The notes: a model not told the origin generated them from the letters alone. Positions 1 through 7,702 are shown, numbered from the stretch's first letter. The stretch is DNA of 64,000 nucleotides from Pseudalkalibacillus hwajinpoensis (GCF_015234585.1 NZ_JADFCM010000008.1:434001-498000), one strand, 5' to 3'. Numbers and translations are program-made.

Positions 1-1
1 T

Positions 2-613
2 GATAAGGTGATAGAGAATGGTGGACGGGTTTCGTACAAAAGCAACCCGGATGGCACCCAATCGCCATATGAACTCAACATCAACTACATGGACGCACTC
101 GTCAATCCTGAAGAAACTGAGGAAGATACAAAGGTTCAAAAAATGCTTGCCGCTCACTCAATTTTGTTCTCGTTCATGGGCGTACCAGCGATTTATTATC
201 ATTCTCTACTAGGTTCAGAGAATGATCAAGAAGGTCTAGAAACTTCAGGCATCAATCGCCGAATTAATCGTGAGAAGTTCCAGTATGATGAGCTCGTTCA
301 GCAGTTAGAATCTTCTCCAAGACGAAAGAACGTGTTTCATGGTCTGAAAAAGTTAATCCGTACGCGTCAGAAGGAGTCCGCTTTTTCTCCTTTCGCAGAT
401 CAGGAAATCTTGCCAATCAATGAACAGGTCTTTTCGTTAATTCGTAGAAATAACGAAACAAACGAATCGATTCTTTTTATCGTAAATTCATGTAACGAAG
501 AAGTCGACCTCGACCTTCCATACGGTGGGTACGATCTCATCAGTGAAGAATTGGTGGAGGGGGATGTTACGTTAGCTCCATATCAATTTATGTGGATCAA
601 ACAATTAAAGTAG
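2..613 (+). CDS. GH13 subfamily 18 phosphorylase, C-terminal part (probable glucosylglycerate phosphorylase)
   Basis: The frame is open to the window edge, so this is the last ~203 codons of a longer gene. The stretches NINYMDAL and GVPAIYYHSLLGSEND are typical of the second half of the sucrose-phosphorylase-like GH13_18 barrel, and the end (ILFIVNS...) is the small beta C-terminal domain. Enzymes of this subfamily split an alpha-glucoside with phosphate to glucose-1-phosphate plus acceptor; sucrose, glucosylglycerol and glucosylglycerate are known substrates. The stop codon lies 9 nt before the start of a glycerate kinase, which makes glucosylglycerate (products glucose-1-phosphate and D-glycerate) the best guess. 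This is an inference from context; the acceptor-site residues mostly lie outside the window. Cytosolic. Confidence 0.75.
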   Translation, partial: DKVIENGGRVSYKSNPDGTQSPYELNINYMDALVNPEETEEDTKVQKMLAAHSILFSFMGVPAIYYHSLLGSENDQEGLETSGINRRINREKFQYDELVQQLESSPRRKNVFHGLKKLIRTRQKESAFSPFADQEILPINEQVFSLIRRNNETNESILFIVNSCNEEVDLDLPYGGYDLISEELVEGDVTLAPYQFMWIKQLK

Positions 614-622
614 GTGAAGTCT

Positions 623-1774
623 TTGAAAATCGTCATCGCACCCGATTCATTTAAAGAAAGTTTATCAGCACTAGACGTTTGTCAGGCGGTGGAAGCGGGT
701 TTACAGAAAGCATTTCCGCAAGCGACCTATATACACCTTCCAATCGGAGACGGCGGGGAAGGGACCGTTCAATCAGTAGTGGATGCGACAAATGGCTCAA
801 TCATTCCCATTAAGGTAAAAGGTCCGCTTGGCACTAATGTTGATGCTTTCTACGGTTTAACTGGAGAAGGAAAGACCGCGATAATCGAAATGGCCGCCGC
901 TTCTGGACTGCATCTGGTGCCACGTGATGAACGTAACCCACTGATCACCTCAACGTACGGAACCGGTCAGCTCATAAAAAATGCGCTAGACCAAGGTGTG
1001 GAGCGTATCGTTCTCGGTCTCGGAGGATCGGCAACAAACGACGGGGGAGCAGGGATGGTGCAGGCACTAGGCGCGAAACTAGTTGATCAAAATAACGAAG
1101 AGCTCTCTCCAGGCGGACAAGCGCTCAGTGAGCTCGCATCGATTGATGTCTCTAATTTGGATCCGCGATTAAAGACCGTTCAAATCGAAGCGGCGTGCGA
1201 TGTGACGAATCCTTTAACAGGATCATCAGGAGCATCAGCCATATTTGGTCCGCAAAAAGGCGCAAACCCAGCAATGGCTGACGAACTTGATCGCAGCCTT
1301 GCGCATTATGCTAAAGTCATCGAAAAGGACCTTGGAAAAGCAGTGACGCACATAAGCGGCGCCGGAGCTGCAGGAGGTCTCGGCGCGGGGATTGTGGCAT
1401 TTCTAAAAGGAGAGCTCCGGAGCGGGATTAATCTTGTTCTCGATGTGATTCAGTTTGAAGACTGTATCAGTGGAGCGGACCTTCTCCTAACAGGTGAAGG
1501 CCGGATCGATTCGCAAACGGTTCACGGAAAAGCCCCGGTCGGTGTTGCAAAGCGAGGGAAAGCTTTGAACGCTGCTCTTCCGGTCATCGCGATCGCTGGC
1601 AGTTTGGGTGATGGCTATGAAACTGTTTTTGATCATGGCATTGATGCTGTCTTCAGCGTGATGAATGGTGTGATGACGTTAGAAGAGGCGTTGGAAAATG
1701 GTGCTGTGAATATGGAGAAAACGCTTGAGAATATCGGGCGTTTGGTGAAGGTTAGTCGGATGATAGAGATGTAA
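623..1774 (+). CDS. glxK: Glycerate kinase (GlxK/GarK family)
   Basis: Phosphorylates D-glycerate with ATP, feeding it into lower glycolysis. The N-terminus KIVIAPDSFKESL, the GDGGEGT motif and the LGLGGSATNDGG motif are hallmarks of the type I glycerate kinase family, and the length (383 aa) is normal. I chose TTG at 623 because AGGTGA ends 5 nt upstream; a GTG at 614 overlaps that site. The gene follows the GH13_18 phosphorylase immediately and shares its terminator, suggesting one operon that degrades a glycerate glucoside, probably a compatible solute. Complete, no oddities. Confidence 0.92.
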   Translation: MKIVIAPDSFKESLSALDVCQAVEAGLQKAFPQATYIHLPIGDGGEGTVQSVVDATNGSIIPIKVKGPLGTNVDAFYGLTGEGKTAIIEMAAASGLHLVPRDERNPLITSTYGTGQLIKNALDQGVERIVLGLGGSATNDGGAGMVQALGAKLVDQNNEELSPGGQALSELASIDVSNLDPRLKTVQIEAACDVTNPLTGSSGASAIFGPQKGANPAMADELDRSLAHYAKVIEKDLGKAVTHISGAGAAGGLGAGIVAFLKGELRSGINLVLDVIQFEDCISGADLLLTGEGRIDSQTVHGKAPVGVAKRGKALNAALPVIAIAGSLGDGYETVFDHGIDAVFSVMNGVMTLEEALENGAVNMEKTLENIGRLVKVSRMIEM

Positions 1775-1783
1775 GAATAAGGG

Positions 1784-1825
1784 CCGGTGTTTGTCTTCGA
1801 AAGTGGAGACAGATGCCGGTTTTAT
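1784..1825 (+). terminator. Rho-independent terminator of the phosphorylase/glycerate kinase operon
   Basis: A 13-bp stem (CCGGTGTTTGTCT pairing with AGACAGATGCCGG through G-U pairs) is followed by TTTTATT. Confidence 0.75.
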
Positions 1826-1929
1826 TGTATTGAAGGAGGTTGTGGAAGGGGGAGTGGTAATTGTGGAATTAGAATGATTCTAGTTAGCCAATAAAGAGCG
1901 GTTCTCTCCTATCACGAGGGTATTCTTGC

Positions 1930-2253
1930 TCAGTAATCGCACGTTTCAACCAGGCACGCCTTCTTAATTTCGGGAAACCCCTCACCTAACCCGATACTTC
2001 CCACTGAAAAATCGTTTTCGATCCCAGCGGAAAATTCAGCTTCTCCACCATTAATCGTACCATCCACGTTCAATCCACCCATTTCACTTTGATAAACATT
2101 AGTGAATTCAACTGACTTGATATCCTCGTAATTGTTCATAAGGAAGCTTTCAACAGATTTTCTAGCTTTTGTTTTTGTTCCATCATCATAATCGTCACTA
2201 CAGCCTGCTACAAGGAGAAGGAGTGTGCCAAGCAAAATGATTTGGTTTTTCAT
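1930..2253 (-). CDS. Small lipoprotein L1 of the tandem array (putative T7SS lipase immunity)
   Basis: 107 aa, the promoter-distal member of the array. Signal peptide with lipobox (VAGC) and Cys18, so an outer-face membrane-anchored protein. The mature part carries the family pattern seen in all thirteen members: DDxT/EET start, acidic helix ending NNYEDI, SVEFTNVYQSEMGGLNVDG strand region, GxGFPE, and the terminal pair CLVETC. The spacing C-x4-C near the C-terminus suggests a disulfide. It belongs to the VYQSEMGG subfamily with L3, L9, L10 and L13. ATG with GAGGTGA 6 nt upstream. The family resembles small Bacillus/Listeria lipoproteins annotated DUF1433, but that match is from memory. Function as immunity is inferred from the adjacent lipase. 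Confidence 0.85.
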   Translation of the reverse strand: MKNQIILLGTLLLLVAGCSDDYDDGTKTKARKSVESFLMNNYEDIKSVEFTNVYQSEMGGLNVDGTINGGEAEFSAGIENDFSVGSIGLGEGFPEIKKACLVETCDY

Positions 2254-2274
2254 AGAGTCACCTCATAGCCATTC

Positions 2275-2598
2275 TTAGTAATCACAAACTCTTTCTTCAC
2301 AACCCTTTTTCCGAGGGGGAAAATCATCGCTTCGAATGGCTAACCCGGCGACTGTAAGATCGTCTTCGAGGTTGATGGTGAAATCCTCCCCCTGATTCAC
2401 CGTACCATCAATCGCCATGCCGCCCATTTCTGTTTGATAGGGGGCGCCTAATGTCATTTCTTCTATTAAAAAGTTGTTCACCATATAGCTTTCCGCTGCA
2501 TCGGTTGCTTTCTGGATGGTCTCATCATCATACGTTTCTACCTGGCATCCGCTAAATAAGATTACCAAGGCGAGGAAAGCACCTCTATAGAACTTCAT
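2275..2598 (-). CDS. Small lipoprotein L2 of the tandem array
   Basis: 107 aa, lipobox FSGC with Cys18, good GAGGTGA site before ATG. C-terminal pair CEERVC. The central part (APYQTEMGG, GTVNQGEDF, LTVAGLAIRSDDFP) groups it with L4 and L11 rather than with its neighbours L1 and L3, so subfamilies are interleaved along the array. 21 nt separate it from L1, consistent with co-transcription. Confidence 0.85.
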   Translation of the reverse strand: MKFYRGAFLALVILFSGCQVETYDDETIQKATDAAESYMVNNFLIEEMTLGAPYQTEMGGMAIDGTVNQGEDFTINLEDDLTVAGLAIRSDDFPPRKKGCEERVCDY

Positions 2599-2619
2599 TA
2601 CATTTCACCTCATATCTAG

Positions 2620-2964
2620 TCAGTGCTCATATGTACATGTGCGCTCCATACAGTCCTCTTTTCGATCCGGAAATGTCTCGCTTACCCCAACACTTCCAAC
2701 CGAAAAATCATTTTCAATCCCTGCAGAAAAAGTGCCCTCACCGTTATTCACCGATCCCTCTACCGTCATGCCGCCCATTTCATTTTGGTAGACGTTTGTG
2801 ATTTCAACAGATTGGATTTTTTTAAAGTTACTCTTGATGTAATTTAGTGTGGAAGACTCCGCTTTAGCGATGGTTTCTTCATCATACGTTTCTTGTGAAG
2901 ATCCCCAACTACACCCACCAAGGACAAATAAAATAGGAAACACCAAAAAAAGTCGTCTTAACAA
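2620..2964 (-). CDS. Small lipoprotein L3 of the tandem array
   Basis: 114 aa, starts at TTG placed 5 nt after GAGGTGA, lipobox LGGC with Cys18. VYQNEMGG subfamily; C-terminal pair CMERTC followed by a short TYEH tail. Mature protein predicted anchored on the outer face of the membrane. Same inferred role as the rest of the array. Confidence 0.85.
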   Translation of the reverse strand: MLRRLFLVFPILFVLGGCSWGSSQETYDEETIAKAESSTLNYIKSNFKKIQSVEITNVYQNEMGGMTVEGSVNNGEGTFSAGIENDFSVGSVGVSETFPDRKEDCMERTCTYEH

Positions 2965-3012
2965 AAAATCACCTCGCGATCAGGAAAGGGAAGACGCGCT
3001 TTTTTCGTCACG

Positions 3013-3345
3013 TTAATAGTCACAAATGTTCTCCAGACACGCTTCTTTCTTCTCGGGAAAATTCTCACTCTGGATCGACATAACTGAAATCGTCAAATCA
3101 TTATTTAACATCACTGAAAAAGCCTCTCCATTTGCTTTCCCTTCAAGCTTGAAACTTCCCATCTCTCCCTGGTAGGGATCCTTCAGCGTGATATGTTCAA
3201 TGCTCTTATAATTGTTTTCAATATAGCTTGAAACGCTAGCTTTCGCTTCTTTGATCGTTTCCTCGTCATATTCCTCTCTTTGCATCAGACTACATCCCGT
3301 AAGTAAAAGAAATGTTAATGCCAAAAGAGAAAGGGGCCATTTCAT
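3013..3345 (-). CDS. Small lipoprotein L4 of the tandem array
   Basis: 110 aa, ATG, lipobox LTGC with Cys18. DPYQGEMG and LTISVMSIQSENFPEKKEAC put it with L2 and L11; C-terminal pair CLENIC. Unlike most members, GEAFSVMLNND replaces the GEAEFSAGIEND segment. Confidence 0.85.
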   Translation of the reverse strand: MKWPLSLLALTFLLLTGCSLMQREEYDEETIKEAKASVSSYIENNYKSIEHITLKDPYQGEMGSFKLEGKANGEAFSVMLNNDLTISVMSIQSENFPEKKEACLENICDY

Positions 3346-3397
3346 AAAATCACTTCCTTAGAAAGATACAATCTATCATTTGAGACTAGATATTAAC

Positions 3398-3727
3398 CTA
3401 TTCTTCCAGCTGTCCATAGTCACACGAGTGCTCCAGGCACGCTTCTTTCCGCTCGGGAAATCCCTTGCCCTTCCCGATCCCTCCGACCGTGTAATCTTCA
3501 TTTACCCCAATATTAAATGTGGCCTTTCCATTGACCGTTCCTTCTAGAACGAGGCCCCCCATTGGAGCAGAAGGGGAGTTGTTAAATTCTACGCTTTCAA
3601 CGTTTTGAAAGTTAGCCTTCAGATAGCGCTCCACGCTCGCTTCCGCTTTGTCGATTTGTTCTGGATCTTGCTCCACACCACAACCGATTAGGATCGTAAA
3701 CGATAGGAATAAGACAATTCTTTTCAT
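3398..3727 (-). CDS. Small lipoprotein L5 of the tandem array
   Basis: 109 aa, ATG after AAGGAG, lipobox LIGC with Cys16. The segment NNSPSAPMGGLVLEGTVNGKATFNIGV is nearly shared with L12, defining a separate subfamily. C-terminal pair CLEHSC, then a GQLEE tail. Confidence 0.85.
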   Translation of the reverse strand: MKRIVLFLSFTILIGCGVEQDPEQIDKAEASVERYLKANFQNVESVEFNNSPSAPMGGLVLEGTVNGKATFNIGVNEDYTVGGIGKGKGFPERKEACLEHSCDYGQLEE

Positions 3728-3762
3728 TCACTATGCTCCTTACTAGAAATGTTAGGAAACGC

Positions 3763-4095
3763 TTATTCATAATCACAAACGGTATCCCGACATTCTTCTT
3801 TTACGTCAGGAAATCCTTCCGTCTCACCAACGCTTTTCACCTTGAACGTTTCCGAATCGACGCTCGCTGAAAATTCAGCGCCATTGACCGTTCCGTTTAT
3901 CATTAAACCTTCCATCGGATCACTCGTATCATCGCTGAACGTCATTATTTCTACGTCTTCATAATTATGGCGCAAATAGCTTTCTACGCTCTCTCTTGCT
4001 TTTTCAATCGTTTGTTTATCAAGCGTTTCTGATGAAGATATGGCGTTACATCCTAATAAAAAGATTAAAAGGAAGATGCCAATAGTACGTTTCAA
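3763..4095 (-). CDS. Small lipoprotein L6 of the tandem array
   Basis: 110 aa, TTG start 6 nt after GGAGGTG, lipobox LLGC with Cys16. DDTSDPMEGLMINGTVNG places it with L7 and L8. C-terminal pair CRDTVC. Confidence 0.85.
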   Translation of the reverse strand: MKRTIGIFLLIFLLGCNAISSSETLDKQTIEKARESVESYLRHNYEDVEIMTFSDDTSDPMEGLMINGTVNGAEFSASVDSETFKVKSVGETEGFPDVKEECRDTVCDYE

Positions 4096-4130
4096 AAAAA
4101 CACCTCCCTGTTAAAGAATATAATGACAAC

Positions 4131-4469
4131 TTAGTCATCACAAACTTTCTCCTTACACGCTGGTTTCTCTACAGGGAAACCCGTTCCTTCGCTGATCGCG
4201 ATCACCTTTAACGAGTTGTCCATATCCATTGAGAACACAGCCTCACCATTTACTTTTCCTCGAATCACAAGCCCACCCATAGGGCTACTATGATCGTCAC
4301 TAAAAGTGACCTCATCAACGTTTTCATAATTCGCTCTTACAAAATGTTCCGCTTCCTTCTCGGCTTGTAAAATGAATTCTTCCGAATACTCATTACTACC
4401 AGTAGAGAATAGACTACACCCGCTAAGGAAAAGGGCGAGCATGATAAAAATTTGTGCTTTCCATTGCAT
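4131..4469 (-). CDS. Small lipoprotein L7 of the tandem array
   Basis: 112 aa from the ATG at 4469, which lies 6 nt after GAGAGGTGA; an upstream in-frame GTG at 4478 overlaps that site. Lipobox LSGC with Cys18. DDHSSPMGGLVIRGKVNG resembles L6 and L8; C-terminal pair CKEKVC. Confidence 0.85.
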   Translation of the reverse strand: MQWKAQIFIMLALFLSGCSLFSTGSNEYSEEFILQAEKEAEHFVRANYENVDEVTFSDDHSSPMGGLVIRGKVNGEAVFSMDMDNSLKVIAISEGTGFPVEKPACKEKVCDD

Positions 4470-4478
4470 GATGATCAC

Positions 4479-4619
4479 CTCTCGTGAACGGCGGTTAGAA
4501 GTTGCCCCACCACTGTTAGACTCATTCTAGTTAGCTAATAAAATGAGGATTTGGCCAATATATCGCGAGTTTGGCCAATAAAGAGGATGACACTCTGTAT
4601 CAGAGGGGAGACGCCTAAA
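4479..4619. repeat. Non-coding gap between L8 and L7 with an element also found behind L1
   Basis: 141 nt. It contains ATTCTAGTTAGCTAATAAA (about 4529-4547) and two TTTGGCCAATA copies. A close match, ATTCTAGTTAGCCAATAAAG, lies at about 1878-1897. In both places the element follows the stop codon of a minus-strand lipoprotein, so it may be a shared 3' processing or termination element, or a duplication footprint. Confidence 0.4.
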
Positions 4620-4943
4620 TTAATATGCACATATCTGCTCTTTACAAGCATCTTTCTTCTCCGGAAAATTCTTTCCTCGACTAACTCCAGCAATTTCAAA
4701 CCGTTCATCCATCGCAATTGTAAATTCCGCTTCTCCATTTACTGTACCTTCAACGGTTATGCCATCCATTGGATTGTTGGGATCATCAACAAACGTGACT
4801 TCACTTACATTTTGGTAATTATTTTTCAAATAACTTTCCGCTTTCTCTTTTGCCTTTTCTAATGTTTCATCATCAGTAGAGTTCACGCTACAGCCTGATA
4901 GGAGGACTAATAATGAGATAAGACCGATGTAGACGCTTTTCAA
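4620..4943 (-). CDS. Small lipoprotein L8 of the tandem array
   Basis: Start taken at TTG 4943 because it gives Cys18 like most paralogues and leaves 11 nt after GTGAGG; the ATG at 4952 sits only 2 nt from that site. Lipobox LSGC. DDPNNPMDGITVEGTVNG belongs with L6 and L7; C-terminal pair CKEQIC. Confidence 0.83.
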   Translation of the reverse strand: MKSVYIGLISLLVLLSGCSVNSTDDETLEKAKEKAESYLKNNYQNVSEVTFVDDPNNPMDGITVEGTVNGEAEFTIAMDERFEIAGVSRGKNFPEKKDACKEQICAY

Positions 4944-4985
4944 TAAAATCATATCCTCACATGTTGAATTCGCTAAAAGGTTCGG

Positions 4986-5345
4986 TCACTCACAAATCTG
5001 TTCTTTACACGCTTCTTTCATATTAGGGAAATCCTCTCCTGGAGCTAAATGCCCAATTGAAAAATCACTTCGAACCCCAGCTGTAAATTCAGCCTCCCCG
5101 TCATTAATCGTTCCCTCAATCGTTAAACCACCCATTTCACTTTCATAGGAACTGGTTATCTCAACGGATCCGATATCTTCATAGTTATGAGCAATAAAAC
5201 GTTCAACCGATTTCTTTGCCTTATCGATTGTTTCCTTATCATAGTCGTTTCCCTGTGAGAAAAAACCGCAAGCCCCTAATAGAATGGAGAGGGTAAGGAA
5301 TAAAAATAATCGTTTATAAAAGGGAACCACCTCATTTTGATTCAC
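4986..5345 (-). CDS. Small lipoprotein L9 of the tandem array, start codon unclear
   Basis: Lipobox LGAC; SYESEMGGLTIEG places it with the VYQSEMGG subfamily; C-terminal pair CKEQIC. The GAGGTGG ribosome site is where paralogues have it, but the codon at the expected place (giving Cys18) is TTT. In-frame GTG codons at 5345 and 5330 lie upstream of or inside the ribosome site, so translation may start there inefficiently or not at all. Otherwise intact. Confidence 0.75.
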   Translation of the reverse strand: MNQNEVVPFYKRLFLFLTLSILLGACGFFSQGNDYDKETIDKAKKSVERFIAHNYEDIGSVEITSSYESEMGGLTIEGTINDGEAEFTAGVRSDFSIGHLAPGEDFPNMKEACKEQICE

Positions 5346-5385
5346 GTTGTAAATAGATTGATAGTGATGAAAAACGCTGAATCTA

Positions 5386-5394
5386 ATTATACCA
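5386..5394 (-). promoter_or_regulatory. Candidate extended -10 promoter of the L9-L1 segment
   Basis: On the minus strand TGGTATAAT (an extended -10) lies about 40 nt before L9. No clear -35 hexamer is seen 17 nt upstream. Confidence 0.4.
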
Positions 5395-5570
5395 AATAAA
5401 GGTAGAGGATGAAGAAATCGTTTGAGACGCTTAAGGCGGAGTACACGAAACAGAGAAAAGCCCTTTTTGAGTATTTATAGTATGTTTCGCATATGGGTTA
5501 AAGTGGTAGTTAAAATAGAAAGTTACAATATTTGGATGGTGTGAGAATAGGAGATTTGAAGGGGGTATAC

Positions 5571-5747
5571 ATGTCTTTTGGTAAAAGGTTCCATATTACA
5601 TGGTTGATTGTAATGGTATTAATGAGTATTGAGTATGTATTTTTGCCTGATCATGTCATTATAAAGGGTCTTGCACTAGGTTTAACAACCATGACAGTTG
5701 CTACCGTATTGAACAAACTGTATCCTGCAAAAGAAAAAACGAAATAA
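5571..5747 (+). CDS. Small two-helix membrane protein, unknown
   Basis: 58 aa on the opposite strand to the lipoproteins around it. ATG at 5571 follows GAAGGGGG with 5 nt spacing; an earlier in-frame ATG at 5532 has no ribosome site. Two hydrophobic segments (about residues 9-28 and 31-48) and a basic C-terminus (YPAKEKTK) indicate a small integral membrane protein. I do not recognise the family. It converges on a hairpin at 5795-5830. Confidence 0.55.
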   Translation: MSFGKRFHITWLIVMVLMSIEYVFLPDHVIIKGLALGLTTMTVATVLNKLYPAKEKTK

Positions 5748-5794
5748 TCGTACATCCATAACCAGGTAAGATCAATTTTCACAGCTAAACGAAT

Positions 5795-5830
5795 CATAAC
5801 CATACACAACTCGAGTTGCGTATGGTTATG
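5795..5830. terminator. Hairpin between convergent small membrane protein and L10
   Basis: CATAACCATACACAACT pairs with AGTTGCGTATGGTTATG across a 2-nt centre with one mismatch. There is no strong U-tract on either side, so it is a terminator candidate only. Confidence 0.5.
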
Positions 5831-5841
5831 AGGTGTCTTAT

Positions 5842-6180
5842 TTACGAACCACAAATCTGTTCTTTACAAGCTTCTTTCATCTCTGGAAACCCTTCCCCTA
5901 ATCCTAAACTTCTAACAGTAAAATCATTATCGATTCCAGCTGAGAACCTAGCTTCACCACCATTGACCGTTCCATCTACATTTAGTCCACCCATTTCGCT
6001 TTGATAAACTTTAGTGACCTCAACGGATTCAATCTCTTCATAATTATTCGTGATAAATTTCTCAATAGAAGCCTTTGCTTTTTCCTGTGTTTCGTCGTCA
6101 TAATCCTCGCTCTGCGTATGGAAGCTACAAGCAGCTAACAGGAGAAGAACGACAAGGGGAAACGTTTTTAATGTAGAAAT
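5842..6180 (-). CDS. Small lipoprotein L10 of the tandem array, ATT or lost start codon
   Basis: Reading the minus strand gives an intact 112-codon paralogue ending CKEQICGS, with YDDETQ, VYQSEMGGLNVDG and GLGEGFPE. There is no ATG, GTG or TTG in the frame between the upstream stop and the lipobox LAAC. ATT at 6180 lies 7 nt after GGAGA and puts the lipobox Cys at position 18, exactly as in most paralogues. Either ATT is used, or the start was lost (an ATG 10 nt upstream is out of frame and stops at once). A gene finder limited to normal start codons would miss it. Confidence 0.7.
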   Translation of the reverse strand: MSTLKTFPLVVLLLLAACSFHTQSEDYDDETQEKAKASIEKFITNNYEEIESVEVTKVYQSEMGGLNVDGTVNGGEARFSAGIDNDFTVRSLGLGEGFPEMKEACKEQICGS

Positions 6181-6240
6181 AGAACCATCTCCTAACCTTT
6201 AGCGCGAATATGGAGCAAGCGCATTGAATGTGAGAAACAA

Positions 6241-6564
6241 TTAATCGTCACATAATCTCTCCAAACATTCTTCTTTCTTTTCAGGAAACTGTTCACTTTG
6301 AATCGCTGCCCCAGCTACCATCAGATCAGTGTCCAGGCTTACAGAAAAAGCTTCACCGTTTGCTTTACCATCCACGGTCATAATCCCCATTTCTGCTTCA
6401 TAGGGCTCGGTTACTGTAAGGGTTTCGATGTTAGCGTAATTGTTTTCTATGTAACTCGTCACGTTTGCTTGTGCTTCTCTCACTGTTGTTTCGCTGTATT
6501 CTTTCGTACTACAACCAACTAATAAAATGAGCGATACAATGGTGTAAATACGGATGAATTTCAT
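6241..6564 (-). CDS. Small lipoprotein L11 of the tandem array
   Basis: 107 aa, ATG after GAGGTGA, lipobox LVGC with Cys18. EPYEAEMGIMTVDGKANG and LMVAGAAIQSEQFPEKKEEC match L2 and L4; C-terminal pair CLERLC. Confidence 0.85.
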   Translation of the reverse strand: MKFIRIYTIVSLILLVGCSTKEYSETTVREAQANVTSYIENNYANIETLTVTEPYEAEMGIMTVDGKANGEAFSVSLDTDLMVAGAAIQSEQFPEKKEECLERLCDD

Positions 6565-6680
6565 TTGAGCATCACCTCGAGATGAATCATTTTATGTATA
6601 AATTTCAATCGGCTAGCTTTATTCATTTTCTCGATTAACCTAAACAGTATAAAAGGGAAGAGAGTAGCCACATACTTCAA

Positions 6681-6722
6681 AAAGAAAGCCTGCTTACACA
6701 GAAAAATCTGTGGCAACAGGCT
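6681..6722 (-). terminator. Terminator downstream of L12
   Basis: On the minus strand AGCCTG...CACAGA / TCTGTG...CAGGCT forms a stem followed by TTCTTTTT. Confidence 0.7.
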
Positions 6723-6740
6723 GAGAGAGCACTATCTTCA

Positions 6741-7088
6741 TTACTTACTTACTTCATAGTCACAGGAGTGGTCTTTACATTCTTCTTTAGGCTCTGGAAA
6801 GCCTCCCCCCATGCCAATGCTTCCAACTGTAAAATCATCATTCACTCCGATATTAAATGTCGCTTTTTTATTAACGGTGCCTTCAAGAACAAGTCTACCC
6901 ATCGGTGCAGAAGGAGAATCTTTAAACTCTACGCTTTCGACATTTTGATAATTATTTATAATGTAACTTTCTACGCTGGCTTTCGCCTTTTCGATTGTTT
7001 CTTCGCTGTAGTTTTCGCTGTTAGAGTTCACACTGCAGCTCCCTAATAGTATAATAATGGAAAGTATTAAGATGAGTCGAGAATACAA
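6741..7088 (-). CDS. Small lipoprotein L12 of the tandem array
   Basis: 115 aa, TTG start 5 nt after GAGGTGA, lipobox LGSC with Cys18. The DSPSAPMGRLVLEGTVN region is closest to L5 despite the distance between them; C-terminal pair CKDHSC with an EVSK tail. It has its own terminator at 6681-6722, so it is probably a separate transcript. Confidence 0.85.
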   Translation of the reverse strand: MYSRLILILSIIILLGSCSVNSNSENYSEETIEKAKASVESYIINNYQNVESVEFKDSPSAPMGRLVLEGTVNKKATFNIGVNDDFTVGSIGMGGGFPEPKEECKDHSCDYEVSK

Positions 7089-7249
7089 AAAATCACCTCA
7101 TTAGATATTTAGAGGGGAAAAATTGAGATAATGAGGAAGTAAAGAATTTTAGGTACTTCATATATGTTGGTTCAATCTTTAAGCAATATAGAAAAAGGCC
7201 TATTGATAAATATAACATTTACATCGAAAATCTATCATAAGTAAGTTTG

Positions 7250-7283
7250 ATAAAAAAAAACCACCCAGAACCCAAGTGGTTTG
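7250..7283 (-). terminator. Terminator downstream of L13
   Basis: On the minus strand AAACCAC and GTGGTTT form a stem followed by an uninterrupted run of T residues. Confidence 0.75.
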
Positions 7284-7323
7284 TTATATAATTTTATAGT
7301 TAATTTGTAAAATAAAACAGTAA

Positions 7324-7653
7324 TTAATAATCACAAGTTTCTTCTCTGCACTCTTCTTTAATCTCAGGAAACCCTTCCCCTAATCCGATACTACCTATCG
7401 AAAAATCATTTTCTATTCCAGCTGAAAAGTCAGATTCTCCATTGTTAATTGTACCGTCTACATTTAGACTGCCCATTTCACTTTGATATACATTGGTGAA
7501 TTCTACAGAGTTAATATTCTCATAGTTGTTAACCAAGAAACTTTCTACAGATTCTTTTGCTTTTCTCTTAGTCTCATCATCATAGTTTTCACTTTGTGAG
7601 TTCACACTGCAACCTCCTAATAGTATAATAAATATAATTGGTAAAAATAACAA
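7324..7653 (-). CDS. Small lipoprotein L13 of the tandem array, next to the lipase toxin
   Basis: Lipobox LGGC; VYQSEMGSLNVDG subfamily; C-terminal pair CREETC. The TTG at 7653 gives a signal peptide with no positive charge and is 15 nt from GAGGGGGA. ATC at 7662 would be 6-7 nt from that site, adds Asn-Lys at the N-terminus and puts the lipobox Cys at 18, so a non-standard ATC start is plausible. It is the only member directly divergent from the lipase gene, which makes it the likely cognate immunity protein. Confidence 0.82.
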   Translation of the reverse strand: MLFLPIIFIILLGGCSVNSQSENYDDETKRKAKESVESFLVNNYENINSVEFTNVYQSEMGSLNVDGTINNGESDFSAGIENDFSIGSIGLGEGFPEIKEECREETCDY

Positions 7654-7667
7654 TTTATTGATATAAA
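7638..7667 (+). promoter_or_regulatory. Candidate sigma-A promoter of the lipase gene
   Basis: TTGGTA, 18 nt, TATAAA. It lies inside the 5' end of L13 because the two divergent genes are only about 45 nt apart. Confidence 0.35.
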
Positions 7668-7702
7668 GTCCCCCTCAGCCTCCGTATTAAAAAAGGAGAG
7701 AT

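Noticed and set aside
4551..4862. Plus-strand ORFs opposite the lipoproteins
   Set aside because: They mirror conserved codons of the minus-strand genes and have no ribosome sites; the same holds for 2623-2847, 6298-6522 and 6768-7046.
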